The translations under genes were made by a program, and so were the position numbers. Shown here piece after piece: positions 16,546 to 25,353 of a DNA stretch of 64,000 nt; position 1 is the first letter of the stretch; every line of letters starts with the position of its first letter. Origin of the DNA: Dokdonella_A ginsengisoli (lineage in GTDB: Bacteria > Pseudomonadota > Gammaproteobacteria > Xanthomonadales > Rhodanobacteraceae); contig NZ_JBHSHD010000016.1 of the NCBI RefSeq assembly GCF_042652785.1, positions 159,923 to 223,922 of the forward strand, given 5' to 3'. The notes beneath the pieces were generated by a model that saw only the letters and a program-made list of their open reading frames with translations, did no database searches and was not told the DNA's origin.

Positions 16546-17712
16546 TCAACGCCGGTCGATCGGCACGAACTCCAGGTCTTCCGGGCCGACGTAGTTGGCG
16601 CTCGGACGGATGATCTTGCCGTCGATGCGCTGCTCGACCACGTGCGCGCTCCAGCCGGAAGTGCGCGAGATCACGAACAGCGGCGTGAACATCGCGGTCG
16701 GCACGCCCATCATGTGGTAGCTGACGGCGCTGAACCAGTCGAGGTTCGGGAACATCTTCTTGATCTCCCACATCGTCGACTCGAGGCGCTCGGCGATGTC
16801 GAACATCTTCAGGTTCTGCTGCGCGGCCGAAAGCTCGCGCGCGACTTCCTTGATGACCTTGTTGCGCGGATCGCTGACCGTGTAGACCGGATGGCCGAAG
16901 CCGATCACGACTTCCTTGCGCTCGACGCGGGCACGGATGTCGGCTTCCGCTTCGTCCGGCGTGTCGTAGCGCTTCTGGATCTCGAACGCGACCTCGTTGG
17001 CGCCGCCGTGCTTGGGGCCGCGCAGCGCGCCGATCGCGCCGGCGATGGCCGAGTACATGTCGCTGCCGGTGCCGGCGATCACGCGCGCGGTGAACGTCGA
17101 CGCGTTGAACTCGTGCTCGGCGTAGAGGATCAGCGAGGTGTGCATCGCGCGCACCCACAGCTCGCTCGGCTTCTCGCCGTGCAGCAGGTGCAGGAAGTGG
17201 CCGCCGATCGAATCGTCGTCGGTCTCCACGTCGATGCGCTTGCCGTTGACGGCGAAGTGGTACCAGTACAGCAGCACCGAACCGAGCGAGGCCATCAGCC
17301 GATCGGCGATGTCGCGCGCGCCGGGATGGTTGTGGTCGTCCTTCTCCGGCAACGCGCAACCGAGCGCCGAGACGCCGGTGCGCATCACGTCCATCGGATG
17401 CGCCGACGCCGGCAGGCTCTCCAGCACCGCCTTGACCGAAGCCGGAATGCCGCGCAGCGCCTTCAGCTTGGCCTTGTAGCCGGCCAGTTCCGCGCGATTG
17501 GGCAGCTTGCCGTGCACCAGCAGGTGCGCGATCTCCTCGAACTCGCAGGTGGTGGCGACGTCGAGGATGTCGTAACCGCGATAGTGCAGGTCGTTGCCGG
17601 TGCGGCCGACCGTGCACAGCGCGGTGTTGCCTGCGGCGACACCGGACAGGGCGACGGATTTCTTCGGTTTGAACGCAGGGGTCGCTTCGTTGTCGCTCAC
17701 GTCTTTCTCCAT
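16546..17712 (-). CDS. prpC: 2-methylcitrate synthase
   Basis: 388 residues. It condenses propionyl-CoA with oxaloacetate in the 2-methylcitrate cycle. Citrate-synthase fold without the long N-terminal domain of the type II gltA enzyme. Active-site pieces: GPKHGGANEVA near 231 (first His), GFGHPVYTVSDPR near 272 (second His) and a catalytic Asp in WFSAVSYHMMG near 330. The gltA-like paralogue is not here, and the prpB/prpE neighbours support prpC. ATG 17712 starts MEKDVSDNE. Last gene of the prpE-prpB-x-prpC cluster. Confidence 0.92.
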   Translation of the reverse strand: MEKDVSDNEATPAFKPKKSVALSGVAAGNTALCTVGRTGNDLHYRGYDILDVATTCEFEEIAHLLVHGKLPNRAELAGYKAKLKALRGIPASVKAVLESLPASAHPMDVMRTGVSALGCALPEKDDHNHPGARDIADRLMASLGSVLLYWYHFAVNGKRIDVETDDDSIGGHFLHLLHGEKPSELWVRAMHTSLILYAEHEFNASTFTARVIAGTGSDMYSAIAGAIGALRGPKHGGANEVAFEIQKRYDTPDEAEADIRARVERKEVVIGFGHPVYTVSDPRNKVIKEVARELSAAQQNLKMFDIAERLESTMWEIKKMFPNLDWFSAVSYHMMGVPTAMFTPLFVISRTSGWSAHVVEQRIDGKIIRPSANYVGPEDLEFVPIDRR

Positions 17713-17744
17713 TGTGCGATCGCCGCGCATGTGCAGCGAATTGT

Positions 17745-18311
17745 TCAATCGATGAATTGCCGCTCCGGCGGCAATGCCGGACAGGCGTCGACCTGCATGC
17801 TGGTCTGGTCGCGCACCTTGCGGTCGCGCACCCAGCATTCGCCCAGCGTCGAGCAGTAGCAGATGCTGATCTTCACGCGCTTCTGCGCCGCCACGCGGAA
17901 TCGCTCGTAGCTTTCGGCATCGGGCAGCTGGATCATCTCGATCCGCTCGCCCGCCGTCATCACGTTGCCGCTGATGGTCGAACGCTTCAGGTTCTCGCGG
18001 TCGGAATCGAGGTCGAGCGCATCGAGCACCTCGCTCCAGCTGCGCTTGGGCTGATCGTCGACCAGCACCTCCACGCCGCGCACCTGCGCCGGCCCGACGC
18101 CCTTGTTCAGCACGATGATCGAGCGGTCCGGATCGGCGTAGCCGATGATCAGGAACGGCCACACCTGCGCGCGCACCTGCTCGCGCTGCACGTAGGCGGT
18201 GTATCCGGAAACCAGCAGCGCGAGGAAACCGATTAGCGCGGCAACGACCGCCGCGAGCGCGTCCCAATGGCGCTCGCGTGCGGGCTTCTCGGGCGCCGCC
18301 GGGGCCGTCAC
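17745..18311 (-). CDS. Unknown membrane-anchored protein inside the prp operon
   Basis: 188 residues with one TM near the N-terminus (about 20-43) and a soluble domain beginning RAQVWPFLIIGYADPDRSI, a motif I associate with hypothetical proteins of this order. Two Cys pairs (ICYCSTLGEC) near 150-160 could bind metal or form disulfides. GTG 18311 follows the prpB stop (18316) by 4 bases, so it is in the same operon and probably translationally coupled. No function can be given. Confidence 0.7.
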   Translation of the reverse strand: MTAPAAPEKPARERHWDALAAVVAALIGFLALLVSGYTAYVQREQVRAQVWPFLIIGYADPDRSIIVLNKGVGPAQVRGVEVLVDDQPKRSWSEVLDALDLDSDRENLKRSTISGNVMTAGERIEMIQLPDAESYERFRVAAQKRVKISICYCSTLGECWVRDRKVRDQTSMQVDACPALPPERQFID

Positions 18312-18315
18312 CGGC

Positions 18316-19209
18316 TCACGGCTCCTTCCTGCCGCTGGCGAACAGCGTGTCGAGCTTGCGCTCGTAGTCGTGATAGCCGAGGAAGTCGTACAGCTCCTCG
18401 CGCGTCTGCATAGTCGGCACCGCGGCCTTCTGCGTGCCGTCGCTGCGCGTGGTCTCGTAGAAGTTCAGCGCCGCCTTGTTCATCGCGCGGTACGCGCCGC
18501 AGCAGTACAGCGCGATGTCGACGTTCGCCGACTTCAGCTCCTCGACGGTGAAGAACGGCGTCGAGCCGAACTCGGTCAGGTTGGCCAGGATCGGCACCTT
18601 CACCGCGGCCTTGAACCGGCGGTAGTCGTCGAGCGTCTTCATCGCTTCGGGGAAGATCATGTCGGCGCCGGCCTCGACGTAGGCGACCGCACGCTCGATC
18701 GCCGAATCCACGCCCTCGACCGCGGCCGCGTCGGTGCGCGCCATGATGACGAAACCGGCATCGGTGCGTGCATCGACCGCCGCCTTCACGCGATCGACCA
18801 TTTCTTCCTTCGGCACCACTTCCTTGCCGGGACGGTGGCCGCAGCGCTTCTGCCCGACCTGGTCCTCCATGTGCACGGCGCCGACACCGACGTTGATGAA
18901 GGACCGGATCGTGCGCGCGATGTTGAACGCGCCGCCCCAGCCGGTGTCGATGTCGACCAGCAGCGGCAGGCCGGTGGCGTCGACGATGCGGCGCGCGTCG
19001 ATGAGCACGTCTTCCATCGTGCTGATGCCCAGATCCGGCACGCCGAGCGAGTTCGCGGCAACGCCGCCGCCGGAAAGGTAGATCGCCTTGTAGCCGACAC
19101 GCCTGGCCATCATGGCGGCGTAGGCGGTGATCGCGCCGACGACCTGCAGCGGGCTTTCCTCTGCGACGGCGGCGCGGAAGCGCGCGCCGGCGGAAGCAAT
19201 CGAACTCAT
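18316..19209 (-). CDS. prpB: 2-methylisocitrate lyase
   Basis: 297 residues. It cleaves 2-methylisocitrate to pyruvate and succinate. Isocitrate-lyase/PEP-mutase fold: GITAYAAMMARRVGYKAIYLSGGG near 30, metal-binding LVDIDTGWGG near 87, catalytic Cys region QKRCGHRPGKEVV near 121. AGGAGG precedes ATG 19209. The gene follows prpE in the same operon and precedes the unknown membrane protein and prpC. Confidence 0.95.
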   Translation of the reverse strand: MSSIASAGARFRAAVAEESPLQVVGAITAYAAMMARRVGYKAIYLSGGGVAANSLGVPDLGISTMEDVLIDARRIVDATGLPLLVDIDTGWGGAFNIARTIRSFINVGVGAVHMEDQVGQKRCGHRPGKEVVPKEEMVDRVKAAVDARTDAGFVIMARTDAAAVEGVDSAIERAVAYVEAGADMIFPEAMKTLDDYRRFKAAVKVPILANLTEFGSTPFFTVEELKSANVDIALYCCGAYRAMNKAALNFYETTRSDGTQKAAVPTMQTREELYDFLGYHDYERKLDTLFASGRKEP

Positions 19210-19327
19210 GCGACCTCCTGAAAGACCCGCAATTCTAGCCGATCGCCGCGGGGCGCCGTTCGTGCCGGTCGCGCCGCACCCGCCTCGGCGCCGGCCCGAC
19301 GACCGCAACGCGGTGCGCAGGACTCGC

Positions 19328-21226
19328 TCAGACGTCGCTGCCGCGCTCCAGCGCGCGGCGGATCTCCTCGAGCGCGCCCGGATCGTCCAGCGTCGACAGG
19401 TCGCCGGGGTCGCGCTGCTCGGCCAGTGCCTGCAGCGACCGGCGCAGCAGCTTGCCCGAACGCGTCTTCGGCAGCGCGTTGACGATGTAGATGCGCGCCG
19501 GCCGCGCCACGCCGCCGAGCGTCTCCACCACGCGCCGCTGCATCGCGTCCGCGTTCGCGCGCTTCTCCGCCTCGTCCGCCTGCGCGGCCTTCAGGGTCGC
19601 GAAGACGACCGGCACCTGGCCTTTCAGTTCGTCGTGCACGCCGACCACCGCGGCCTCGGCAACGCCCGAATGCGTGGCGACGGATTCCTCGATCTCGCGC
19701 GTGCCCAGACGGTGCCCGGCGACGTTGATGACGTCGTCGGTGCGGCCGAGGATGAAGGTGTAGCCGTCCACGTCGCGCACCGCCCAGTCGAGCGAGCTGT
19801 ACACCAGTTCCTTGAAGTGGCTGAAGTAGCTGGCCTTGAAGCGCGCGTCGTCGCGCCAGATCGTGGTCATGCATCCCGGCGGCAGCGGCGGCACGATGAC
19901 CAGCACGCCCTTCTCGTTCGGTGCGACTTCGCGGCCGCTGGCCTCGTCGATCACGCGCAGCTTGTAGCCGAGGTTCGGCAGGCCGGGCGAGCCGAACTTG
20001 ACCGGCTTCAGATCCAGCCCCGGATGCAGGCACAGCACCGGCCAGCCGGTCTCGGTCTGCCAGTAGTTGTCGATGACGGTCTTGCCGATGCCGTCGGTGA
20101 TCCACTGCGCGGTCGGCTCGTCCAGCGGCTCGCCGGCGAGGAACAGCCACTTCAGCGCCGACAGGTCGTACTTGCGCAGCCACGAGGCGTCCTGCTTCTT
20201 CAGCACGCGGATCGCCGTCGGCGAGGAGAACATCGTGCGCACGCGGTATTTCTCGCACAGCTGCCACCAGATGCCGGCGTCGGGGCTGGTCGGCAGGCCC
20301 TCGTACAGCAGCACGGTCGCGCCGGCGATCAGCGGCCCGTAGACGTTGTAGGAATGCCCGACCGCCCAGCCGACGTCCGAGGTCGTGAACATCGTCTGCC
20401 CGGCGCGCACGTCGTAGATCGCCCACATCGACAGGGCCAGCGCCACCGCGTGGCCGCCGACGTCACGCTGCACGCCCTTCGGCTTGCCGGTCGTGCCCGA
20501 GGTGTAGAGCAGATAGCTCGGCTCGTTCGACTCCAGCCATTCCACCGGCACCGTCGCACCGTCGTGGCGCGCGCGCAGTTCGGCGTAGTCGAGGTCGCGG
20601 CCGGCCACGCGCGCCAGATCCGGATCGAGTCCGCGGCTGACGATCAGCACGTGCGGCGGCGGCGACTTCGCCGCGGCGCACGCCGCGTCGACCAGCGGCT
20701 TGTACGGAATCACCTTGCCGCCGCGCATGCCGGCGTCGGCGCAAATCAGCAGCTTCGGCTGCGCGTCGTCGATGCGCAGAGCCAGGTTGTGCGCGGCGAA
20801 GCCGCCGAACACGACCGAATGGATCGCGCCGATGCGCGCGCAGGCGAGCATGGCGAACACCGCCTCCGCCATGTTCGGCATGTAGATCACCACGCGATCG
20901 CCGCGGCCGACGCCCAGCGACTTCAGCACCGCGGCGAACGTGTTCACTTCGCGATGCAGTTCGCGATAGGTGATCTCGTGGGTGAGATTCGTTTCAGTCG
21001 ACACCGCGATCAGCGCGAGCTGGTCGCCGCGCGCGTCCAGGTGCCGGTCGATCGCGTTGTGGCAGAGGTTGGTCTCGCCGCCGACGAACCAGCGCCGGAA
21101 CGGCGGGTTCGAGTCGTCGAGGATGCGCTGCGGCGGCCTGTGCCAGTCGATCGCCCTGGCCTGCTCCGCCCAGAACGCCTCCGGCTGCTCCACGGACTGG
21201 CGATACAGCTCGTCGTAGGTCGTCAT
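19328..21226 (-). CDS. prpE: Propionyl-CoA synthetase
   Basis: 632 residues. Converts propionate, ATP and CoA to propionyl-CoA. Acyl-adenylate fold: YTSGTTGKPKGV near 242 (phosphate loop), the YWQTETGWP aromatic/Gly motif near 400, and the C-terminal Lys in TRSGKLLRR near 592, which is acetylated in related enzymes and silences them. The order prpE-prpB-x-prpC supplies the route from propionate to the methylcitrate cycle. AGGAG precedes ATG 21226. It could also use acetate; the neighbours favour propionate. Confidence 0.92.
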   Translation of the reverse strand: MTTYDELYRQSVEQPEAFWAEQARAIDWHRPPQRILDDSNPPFRRWFVGGETNLCHNAIDRHLDARGDQLALIAVSTETNLTHEITYRELHREVNTFAAVLKSLGVGRGDRVVIYMPNMAEAVFAMLACARIGAIHSVVFGGFAAHNLALRIDDAQPKLLICADAGMRGGKVIPYKPLVDAACAAAKSPPPHVLIVSRGLDPDLARVAGRDLDYAELRARHDGATVPVEWLESNEPSYLLYTSGTTGKPKGVQRDVGGHAVALALSMWAIYDVRAGQTMFTTSDVGWAVGHSYNVYGPLIAGATVLLYEGLPTSPDAGIWWQLCEKYRVRTMFSSPTAIRVLKKQDASWLRKYDLSALKWLFLAGEPLDEPTAQWITDGIGKTVIDNYWQTETGWPVLCLHPGLDLKPVKFGSPGLPNLGYKLRVIDEASGREVAPNEKGVLVIVPPLPPGCMTTIWRDDARFKASYFSHFKELVYSSLDWAVRDVDGYTFILGRTDDVINVAGHRLGTREIEESVATHSGVAEAAVVGVHDELKGQVPVVFATLKAAQADEAEKRANADAMQRRVVETLGGVARPARIYIVNALPKTRSGKLLRRSLQALAEQRDPGDLSTLDDPGALEEIRRALERGSDV

Positions 21227-21329
21227 CGCGCTTCTCCTGGGGCCTCGCCCCGCAAGCCTAGAGGACGGCGCGCCCGCGGCGGCTACGACCTTGGTCGAGG
21301 GGCATCCGGGCGCCGTCTGCTATCCTCGC

Positions 21330-21358
21330 TTGAAATTAATTATCCATTTAATTAGTGT
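21330..21358 (+). promoter_or_regulatory. TetR-type operator in the tetR/exporter promoter
   Basis: Two copies of TTAATTA (21336-21342 and 21348-21354) lie 12 bp apart; the TAATTA half-site is self-complementary and spaced by 6 bp. They sit between a TTGAAA -35 candidate (21330-21335) and a poor -10 TAGTGT (21353-21358), only 7-12 bases before ATG 21365. In this GC-rich genome such an AT island at a TetR gene start is a strong candidate for autoregulation. Transcription from this site would be leaderless or nearly so. Confidence 0.5.
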
Positions 21359-21364
21359 AGACGG

Positions 21365-22021
21365 ATGACGACGCGCAAGAACCCCTCCGGCCGCACCCCC
21401 GGCCGCCCGGTCCGCTCCCGCGGCGACGAACGCGGGCGCCTGCTCGACGTCGCACTCACCCTGTTTTCCAAGCACGGCATCGCGGCGACGCCGCTGACCG
21501 CGATCGCGCGCCGCGCGCGCGTCACGCCGGCCCTGCTGCACTACTACTTCGGCAGCCGCGAGCGCCTGCTCGATGCGCTGATGGAAGAACGTTTCCTGCC
21601 CCTGCTCGAACCGGTGCGCGCCGACCTGCTCGCGCAGGCGCACGATCCGGCGCGCCAGATCCAGACCTTGGTGCGCAGCCTGTTCCGCGTGCTCGAAGCC
21701 AACCCGTGGCTGCCGCCGCTGTGGCTGCGCGAAGTGCTGAGCGAGGGCGGACTGCTGCGCGAACGCCTGCTGCGCGGCGTCGCCTCGCGCATCGCGCCGC
21801 TGCTGCGCGACGCGATCGCCGCGGCGCAGGCACGCGGACAGATCAACCGCGATCTCGATCCACGCCTGACCGTCGTTTCGCTGATCGGCCTGACCGTGTT
21901 CCCGTTCGCCGCGCGGCCGATCTGGACGCGCCTGCTCGACGCCGACGACGTCGATGCGGAGCGGCTCGCCGCACACACCCTCGCCCTGCTCGGACGCGGA
22001 CTGGAGCTCGACCATGCGTGA
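21365..22021 (+). CDS. TetR family regulator (CecR/YbiH-like)
   Basis: 218 residues. N-terminal TetR helix-turn-helix: GRLLDVALTLFSKHGIAATPL then the recognition helix TPALLHYYFGSRERLLDALM near residue 54. The C-terminal part is a helical ligand-binding domain. Its position, divergent from prpE and heading a TetR-HlyD-ABC-permease operon, matches the E. coli cecR-ybhGFSR arrangement, so it probably controls this exporter rather than prp. The stop overlaps the HlyD ATG by 8 bases. Confidence 0.88.
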   Translation: MTTRKNPSGRTPGRPVRSRGDERGRLLDVALTLFSKHGIAATPLTAIARRARVTPALLHYYFGSRERLLDALMEERFLPLLEPVRADLLAQAHDPARQIQTLVRSLFRVLEANPWLPPLWLREVLSEGGLLRERLLRGVASRIAPLLRDAIAAAQARGQINRDLDPRLTVVSLIGLTVFPFAARPIWTRLLDADDVDAERLAAHTLALLGRGLELDHA

Positions 22022-23015
22022 ACGCCTCGACCGATCCGGCCGCCGCGCGCGGTTCTTCGCGCTCGCCGCGGCGACATTCGCCGCCGGCTGCGCCGAACGC
22101 CAGCCGCCGCAGCTGCTCGGCACGCTGGAATGGGACCGCGTCGCGGTCGCCGCCGAGGCCTCCGAGCCGATCCTCTCGGTCGCGGTCGCCGAAGGCGCGC
22201 GCGTGAAGTTCGGCGACCTGATCCTCAGCCTCGATCCGCGCCGCAGCGACGCCGAACTGGCGCAGGCCCAGGCCGAGCAGCGCCGCGCCGAAGCCGCGCT
22301 GGCGGAGCTGCGCCACGGCACGCGCATCGAGACGATCGACGCCGCACGCGCCACGCTGGCCGGCGCCGATTCCACGCGCGCCAACGCGCAGCGCGAGCGC
22401 GACCGGCTGGCCGAGATCCGCAAGCGCGGCCTGATCGCGCAGGCCGATCTCGACAACGCCGAAACCGCGCTGCGCACCGCCAGCGCGAGCACGAACGCGG
22501 CGCGCGCGAACCTGACCGAGCTGCTCAACGGCACGCGCATCGAGGACATCGAACAGGCCGAGGCGGCGCTGGCTGCCGCACGCGCCGCCGCCGAGCACGC
22601 CGCGCTGGTGCGCGCGCGGCTGGACGTGCGTGCGCCGCGCGACGGCGAAGTCGATGCGCTGCCGTTCAAGGTGGGCGACCAGCCGCCGCTCGGCGCTCCG
22701 CTGGTCAGCCTGCTGGCCGGCGCGGCGCCGTATGCGCGCGTCTACATGCCGGCCTCGCAGCGCGCGGCGCTGGCCGAGGGCGCGCACTGCCGCGTGCACG
22801 TGCAGGGCGTCGCCGAGGCGTTCGACGCGATCCTCCGCACGCTGCGCTCCGACCCCGCGTTCACGCCGTACTACGCCCTCACCGGCGAGGACGCGAGCCG
22901 CCTCGCCTATCGCGCCGAGCTGGTGCTGTCGGGCGAGGCGGCGACGAAACTTCCGGCCGGCCTGCCGGCGCAGGCCGATTGCTCCGGCGCAGGCCGCGGC
23001 GGCCATGGCGGCTGA
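22014..23015 (+). CDS. HlyD-family efflux subunit (YbhG-like)
   Basis: 333 residues. It links the inner-membrane ABC components to an outer-membrane channel. A signal or anchor segment (about 12-26) ends AAGC, a possible lipobox at Cys26. Biotinyl/lipoyl half AVAEGARVKFGDLILSLDP near 60, long hairpin coiled coil (about 80-210), second lipoyl half VRAPRDGEVDALPF near 205. ATG 22014 is inside the end of tetR and its stop lies inside the ABC gene, so all four genes are co-translated in overlapping frames. Confidence 0.87.
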   Translation: MRERLDRSGRRARFFALAAATFAAGCAERQPPQLLGTLEWDRVAVAAEASEPILSVAVAEGARVKFGDLILSLDPRRSDAELAQAQAEQRRAEAALAELRHGTRIETIDAARATLAGADSTRANAQRERDRLAEIRKRGLIAQADLDNAETALRTASASTNAARANLTELLNGTRIEDIEQAEAALAAARAAAEHAALVRARLDVRAPRDGEVDALPFKVGDQPPLGAPLVSLLAGAAPYARVYMPASQRAALAEGAHCRVHVQGVAEAFDAILRTLRSDPAFTPYYALTGEDASRLAYRAELVLSGEAATKLPAGLPAQADCSGAGRGGHGG

Positions 23016-23958
23016 GCCGCGCCGGACCGAAGCGGTCATCGTCGCGCGCGGCCTGACCAAGCGCTTCGGCGAGCTGGTCGCGGTCGACCATCTCGACCTC
23101 GACGTGCGGCGCGCCGAGGTCTACGGCTTCCTCGGCCCGAACGGCTGCGGCAAGTCGACCACCATCCGCATGCTCTGCGGACTGCTGCGGCCGACCTCGG
23201 GCGAAGTGCGCGTGCTCGGCCAGTCCCTGCCGGCAGGGGCGGAGAAGGTCAAGCGCTCGATCGGCTACATGACGCAGAAGTTCTCGCTGTACGAAGACCT
23301 GAGCGTGCGCCAGAACCTCGAATTCCTCGCCGCCGTGCACGGGCTGCGCGGCACGGCGGCACGCGCGCGGCTCGACGAGATGTACGCGCGCTACCGCCTG
23401 GACGACCTGAAGAACCGCCTCGCCGGCACCCTGTCCGGCGGCCAGAAGCAGCGCCTGGCCCTGGCCGGTGCGGTGCTGCACGAGCCGGAACTGCTGCTGC
23501 TCGACGAGCCGACCAGCGCGGTCGATCCGCAGTCGCGGCGCGATTTCTGGGACGCGCTGTTCGACCTCGCTGAAGCCGGCACCACCCTGCTCGTCTCCAC
23601 GCACTACATGGACGAAGCCGAGCGCTGCCACCGCCTGGCGATCCTCGACCGCGGCCGCCTCGTCGCCAACGGCAGTCCGCAGCAGCTGATGGCCGACCTG
23701 CCCGGTTCGACCCTGCGCGTGGACTGCGCGCAGCCGCGCCGCGTGCAGCAGGCGCTCGCGCGCGAGGCGCACGTGCTCGGCATCGCGCAGATCGGCGGCA
23801 GCCTGCGCGTGCTGACCGACCGCCGCGACGGCGACGGCTGGCTGCGCGAGCGCGTGCGCGCGATCGATCCCGATGCCGCGGTCGAGGCGGTCGCCGCGAA
23901 CCTCGAGGACGTGTTCGTCGCGGCGACGCGCAAGCCGGTCCCGGAGGCGGCCGCATGA
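23005..23958 (+). CDS. ABC exporter ATPase (YbhF/CcmA-type)
   Basis: 317 residues with one nucleotide-binding domain. Walker A GPNGCGKSTT near 45, Q-loop YMTQKF near 90, signature LSGGQKQRLALAGA near 141, Walker B LLLLDEPTSAVD near 160, H-loop VSTHYMDEAERC near 195. A C-terminal extension of about 90 residues follows, as in DrrA/YbhF-type drug exporters. ATG 23005 overlaps the HlyD end; its stop overlaps the permease start (ATGA). E. coli YbhF has two ATPase domains; only one is seen here. Confidence 0.93.
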   Translation: MAAEPRRTEAVIVARGLTKRFGELVAVDHLDLDVRRAEVYGFLGPNGCGKSTTIRMLCGLLRPTSGEVRVLGQSLPAGAEKVKRSIGYMTQKFSLYEDLSVRQNLEFLAAVHGLRGTAARARLDEMYARYRLDDLKNRLAGTLSGGQKQRLALAGAVLHEPELLLLDEPTSAVDPQSRRDFWDALFDLAEAGTTLLVSTHYMDEAERCHRLAILDRGRLVANGSPQQLMADLPGSTLRVDCAQPRRVQQALAREAHVLGIAQIGGSLRVLTDRRDGDGWLRERVRAIDPDAAVEAVAANLEDVFVAATRKPVPEAAA

Positions 23959-25067
23959 GCCTGGCGCGCCTGCTCGCGGTGGTACGCAAGGAGCTGGTGC
24001 AGCTCGGCCGCGACCGCCTCACCTTCGCCATGATCGTCGGCATCCCGACCTTGCAGCTGCTGCTGTTCGGCTTCGCCATCAATCTCGACATCCGCCATCT
24101 GCCGGCCGCCGTGCTTGACCAGGCCAACACCGCGCATTCGCGCGAACTGGTGGCCGAACTCGCTTCCTCCCAGGTGCTCGACTTGCGCCGCGTCGTCGTC
24201 GCGCCGCAGGAGATCGACGCGGCGATGCGCCGCGGCGAGATCAGCGCCGCGGTGGTGATTCCGCCGGATTTCGAGACGCGCCTGGCGCGCGCGGACCGTC
24301 CGGCCTGGCAGGTCGTGGTGGACGGCTCGGACCAGTCCGTGCAGGCGGCGGCGCGGCAGCTGTCGGCGTTTCCGCTGGCCTCGCTCGACTACGGCCGCGC
24401 GCCGAACCGGCCCGGAACGCGCGCGGTGCCATCGGTGGAGATCGTCAACTTCTACAACCCGGAACGGCGCGCTCCGGTCAACACCGTGCCGGGGCTGATC
24501 GGCGTGATCCTGGCGATGACGATGGTGATCTTCACCGCGATGGCGATCGTGCGCGAACGCGAGCGCGGCAACATGGAGATGCTCATCGCCACGCCGCTGT
24601 CGCCGTTCGAGCTGACCATCGGCAAGGTGCTGCCCTACGTCGGCATCGGCCTGGTGCAGGTCACGCTGATCCTGCTGCTGGGCCTGCTCGTGTTCGACGT
24701 GCCGGTGCGCGGTTCGCTGCTGGAGGTGTACGTCGCGGCGATCGTCTACATCGCCGCGATGCTGTCGCTGGGCGTGTTCATCTCCACCCTCGCCGACAGC
24801 CAGTTCCAGGCGATGCAGATGGCGTTCTTCACGTTCCTGCCGCAGATCCTGCTGTCGGGTTTCATGTTTCCCTACGACGGCATGCCGCGTGCGGCGCAGT
24901 GGCTGGCGGAGATCTTCCCGCTGACGCATTTCCTGCGCCTGATCCGCGGCATCATGCTGCGCGAGGCGGCCCTGGGCGAGATGTGGCACGAACTCGCGGC
25001 GCTGGCGGCGTTCGTCGCGGTGATGTTGTCGGTGGCGGTGTTGCGCTTCCGCAAGCGGTTGGATTGA
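23955..25067 (+). CDS. ABC-2 type transporter permease (YbhS-like)
   Basis: 370 residues. N-terminal TM (about 20-40), a roughly 130-residue periplasmic loop with ATPQ-like NFYNPERRAPVNTVPGLIGV, then five TMs from about 170 to the end, with the ABC-2 signature PYDGMPRAAQWLAEIFPLTH near 310. YbhR, the second permease of E. coli, is not present, so a homodimer is likely. Last gene of the exporter operon; two hairpins follow at 25197-25220 and 25281-25304. Confidence 0.92.
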   Translation: MSLARLLAVVRKELVQLGRDRLTFAMIVGIPTLQLLLFGFAINLDIRHLPAAVLDQANTAHSRELVAELASSQVLDLRRVVVAPQEIDAAMRRGEISAAVVIPPDFETRLARADRPAWQVVVDGSDQSVQAAARQLSAFPLASLDYGRAPNRPGTRAVPSVEIVNFYNPERRAPVNTVPGLIGVILAMTMVIFTAMAIVRERERGNMEMLIATPLSPFELTIGKVLPYVGIGLVQVTLILLLGLLVFDVPVRGSLLEVYVAAIVYIAAMLSLGVFISTLADSQFQAMQMAFFTFLPQILLSGFMFPYDGMPRAAQWLAEIFPLTHFLRLIRGIMLREAALGEMWHELAALAAFVAVMLSVAVLRFRKRLD

Positions 25068-25353
25068 GGTGACGCCGAAACCTCGTTGAACACTCGGCCT
25101 CGTCGAGCGGAATGCAGCCAAGCGGAGCGAGCACTCCGAGGCTTGGCGCTCAGGTCGATCGAGCCCAAACCGTTCGCTTCACTCGCCACCGCCTTCCCCT
25201 CTCCCGCTTGCGGGAGAGGGCTGGGTGAGGGCAATCGGAGTGCGGCGTTTCACTCCGACTTCCCCCATCCGCCTTCGGCACCTTCCCCCGCAAGCGGGGG
25301 AAGGAAAAACGGGTTGCTTGGCGATTAGATCGGATGCGCTTCGGACCGTCCGC
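25068..25353. repeat. Intergenic repeat block with two strong hairpins
   Basis: No gene. It holds a 10-bp hairpin CCCTCTCCCG/CGGGAGAGGG (25197-25220) followed by GGTGAGGGC, and a 10-bp hairpin CCTTCCCCCG/CGGGGGAAGG (25281-25304). Both are of the palindromic CTCCCGC-type intergenic repeats common in many proteobacteria. They separate the convergent exporter operon and the VPS10-like gene and may terminate both. Confidence 0.65.

Noticed and set aside
16546..17712. Housekeeping citrate synthase (gltA) for this gene
   Set aside because: Its length of 388 residues without the N-terminal allosteric domain and its prpB/prpE neighbours indicate 2-methylcitrate synthase.
25197..25304. The two CTCCCGC hairpins as a novel small RNA
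   Set aside because: They match the common palindromic intergenic repeat type and lie between convergent genes; no promoter is seen.
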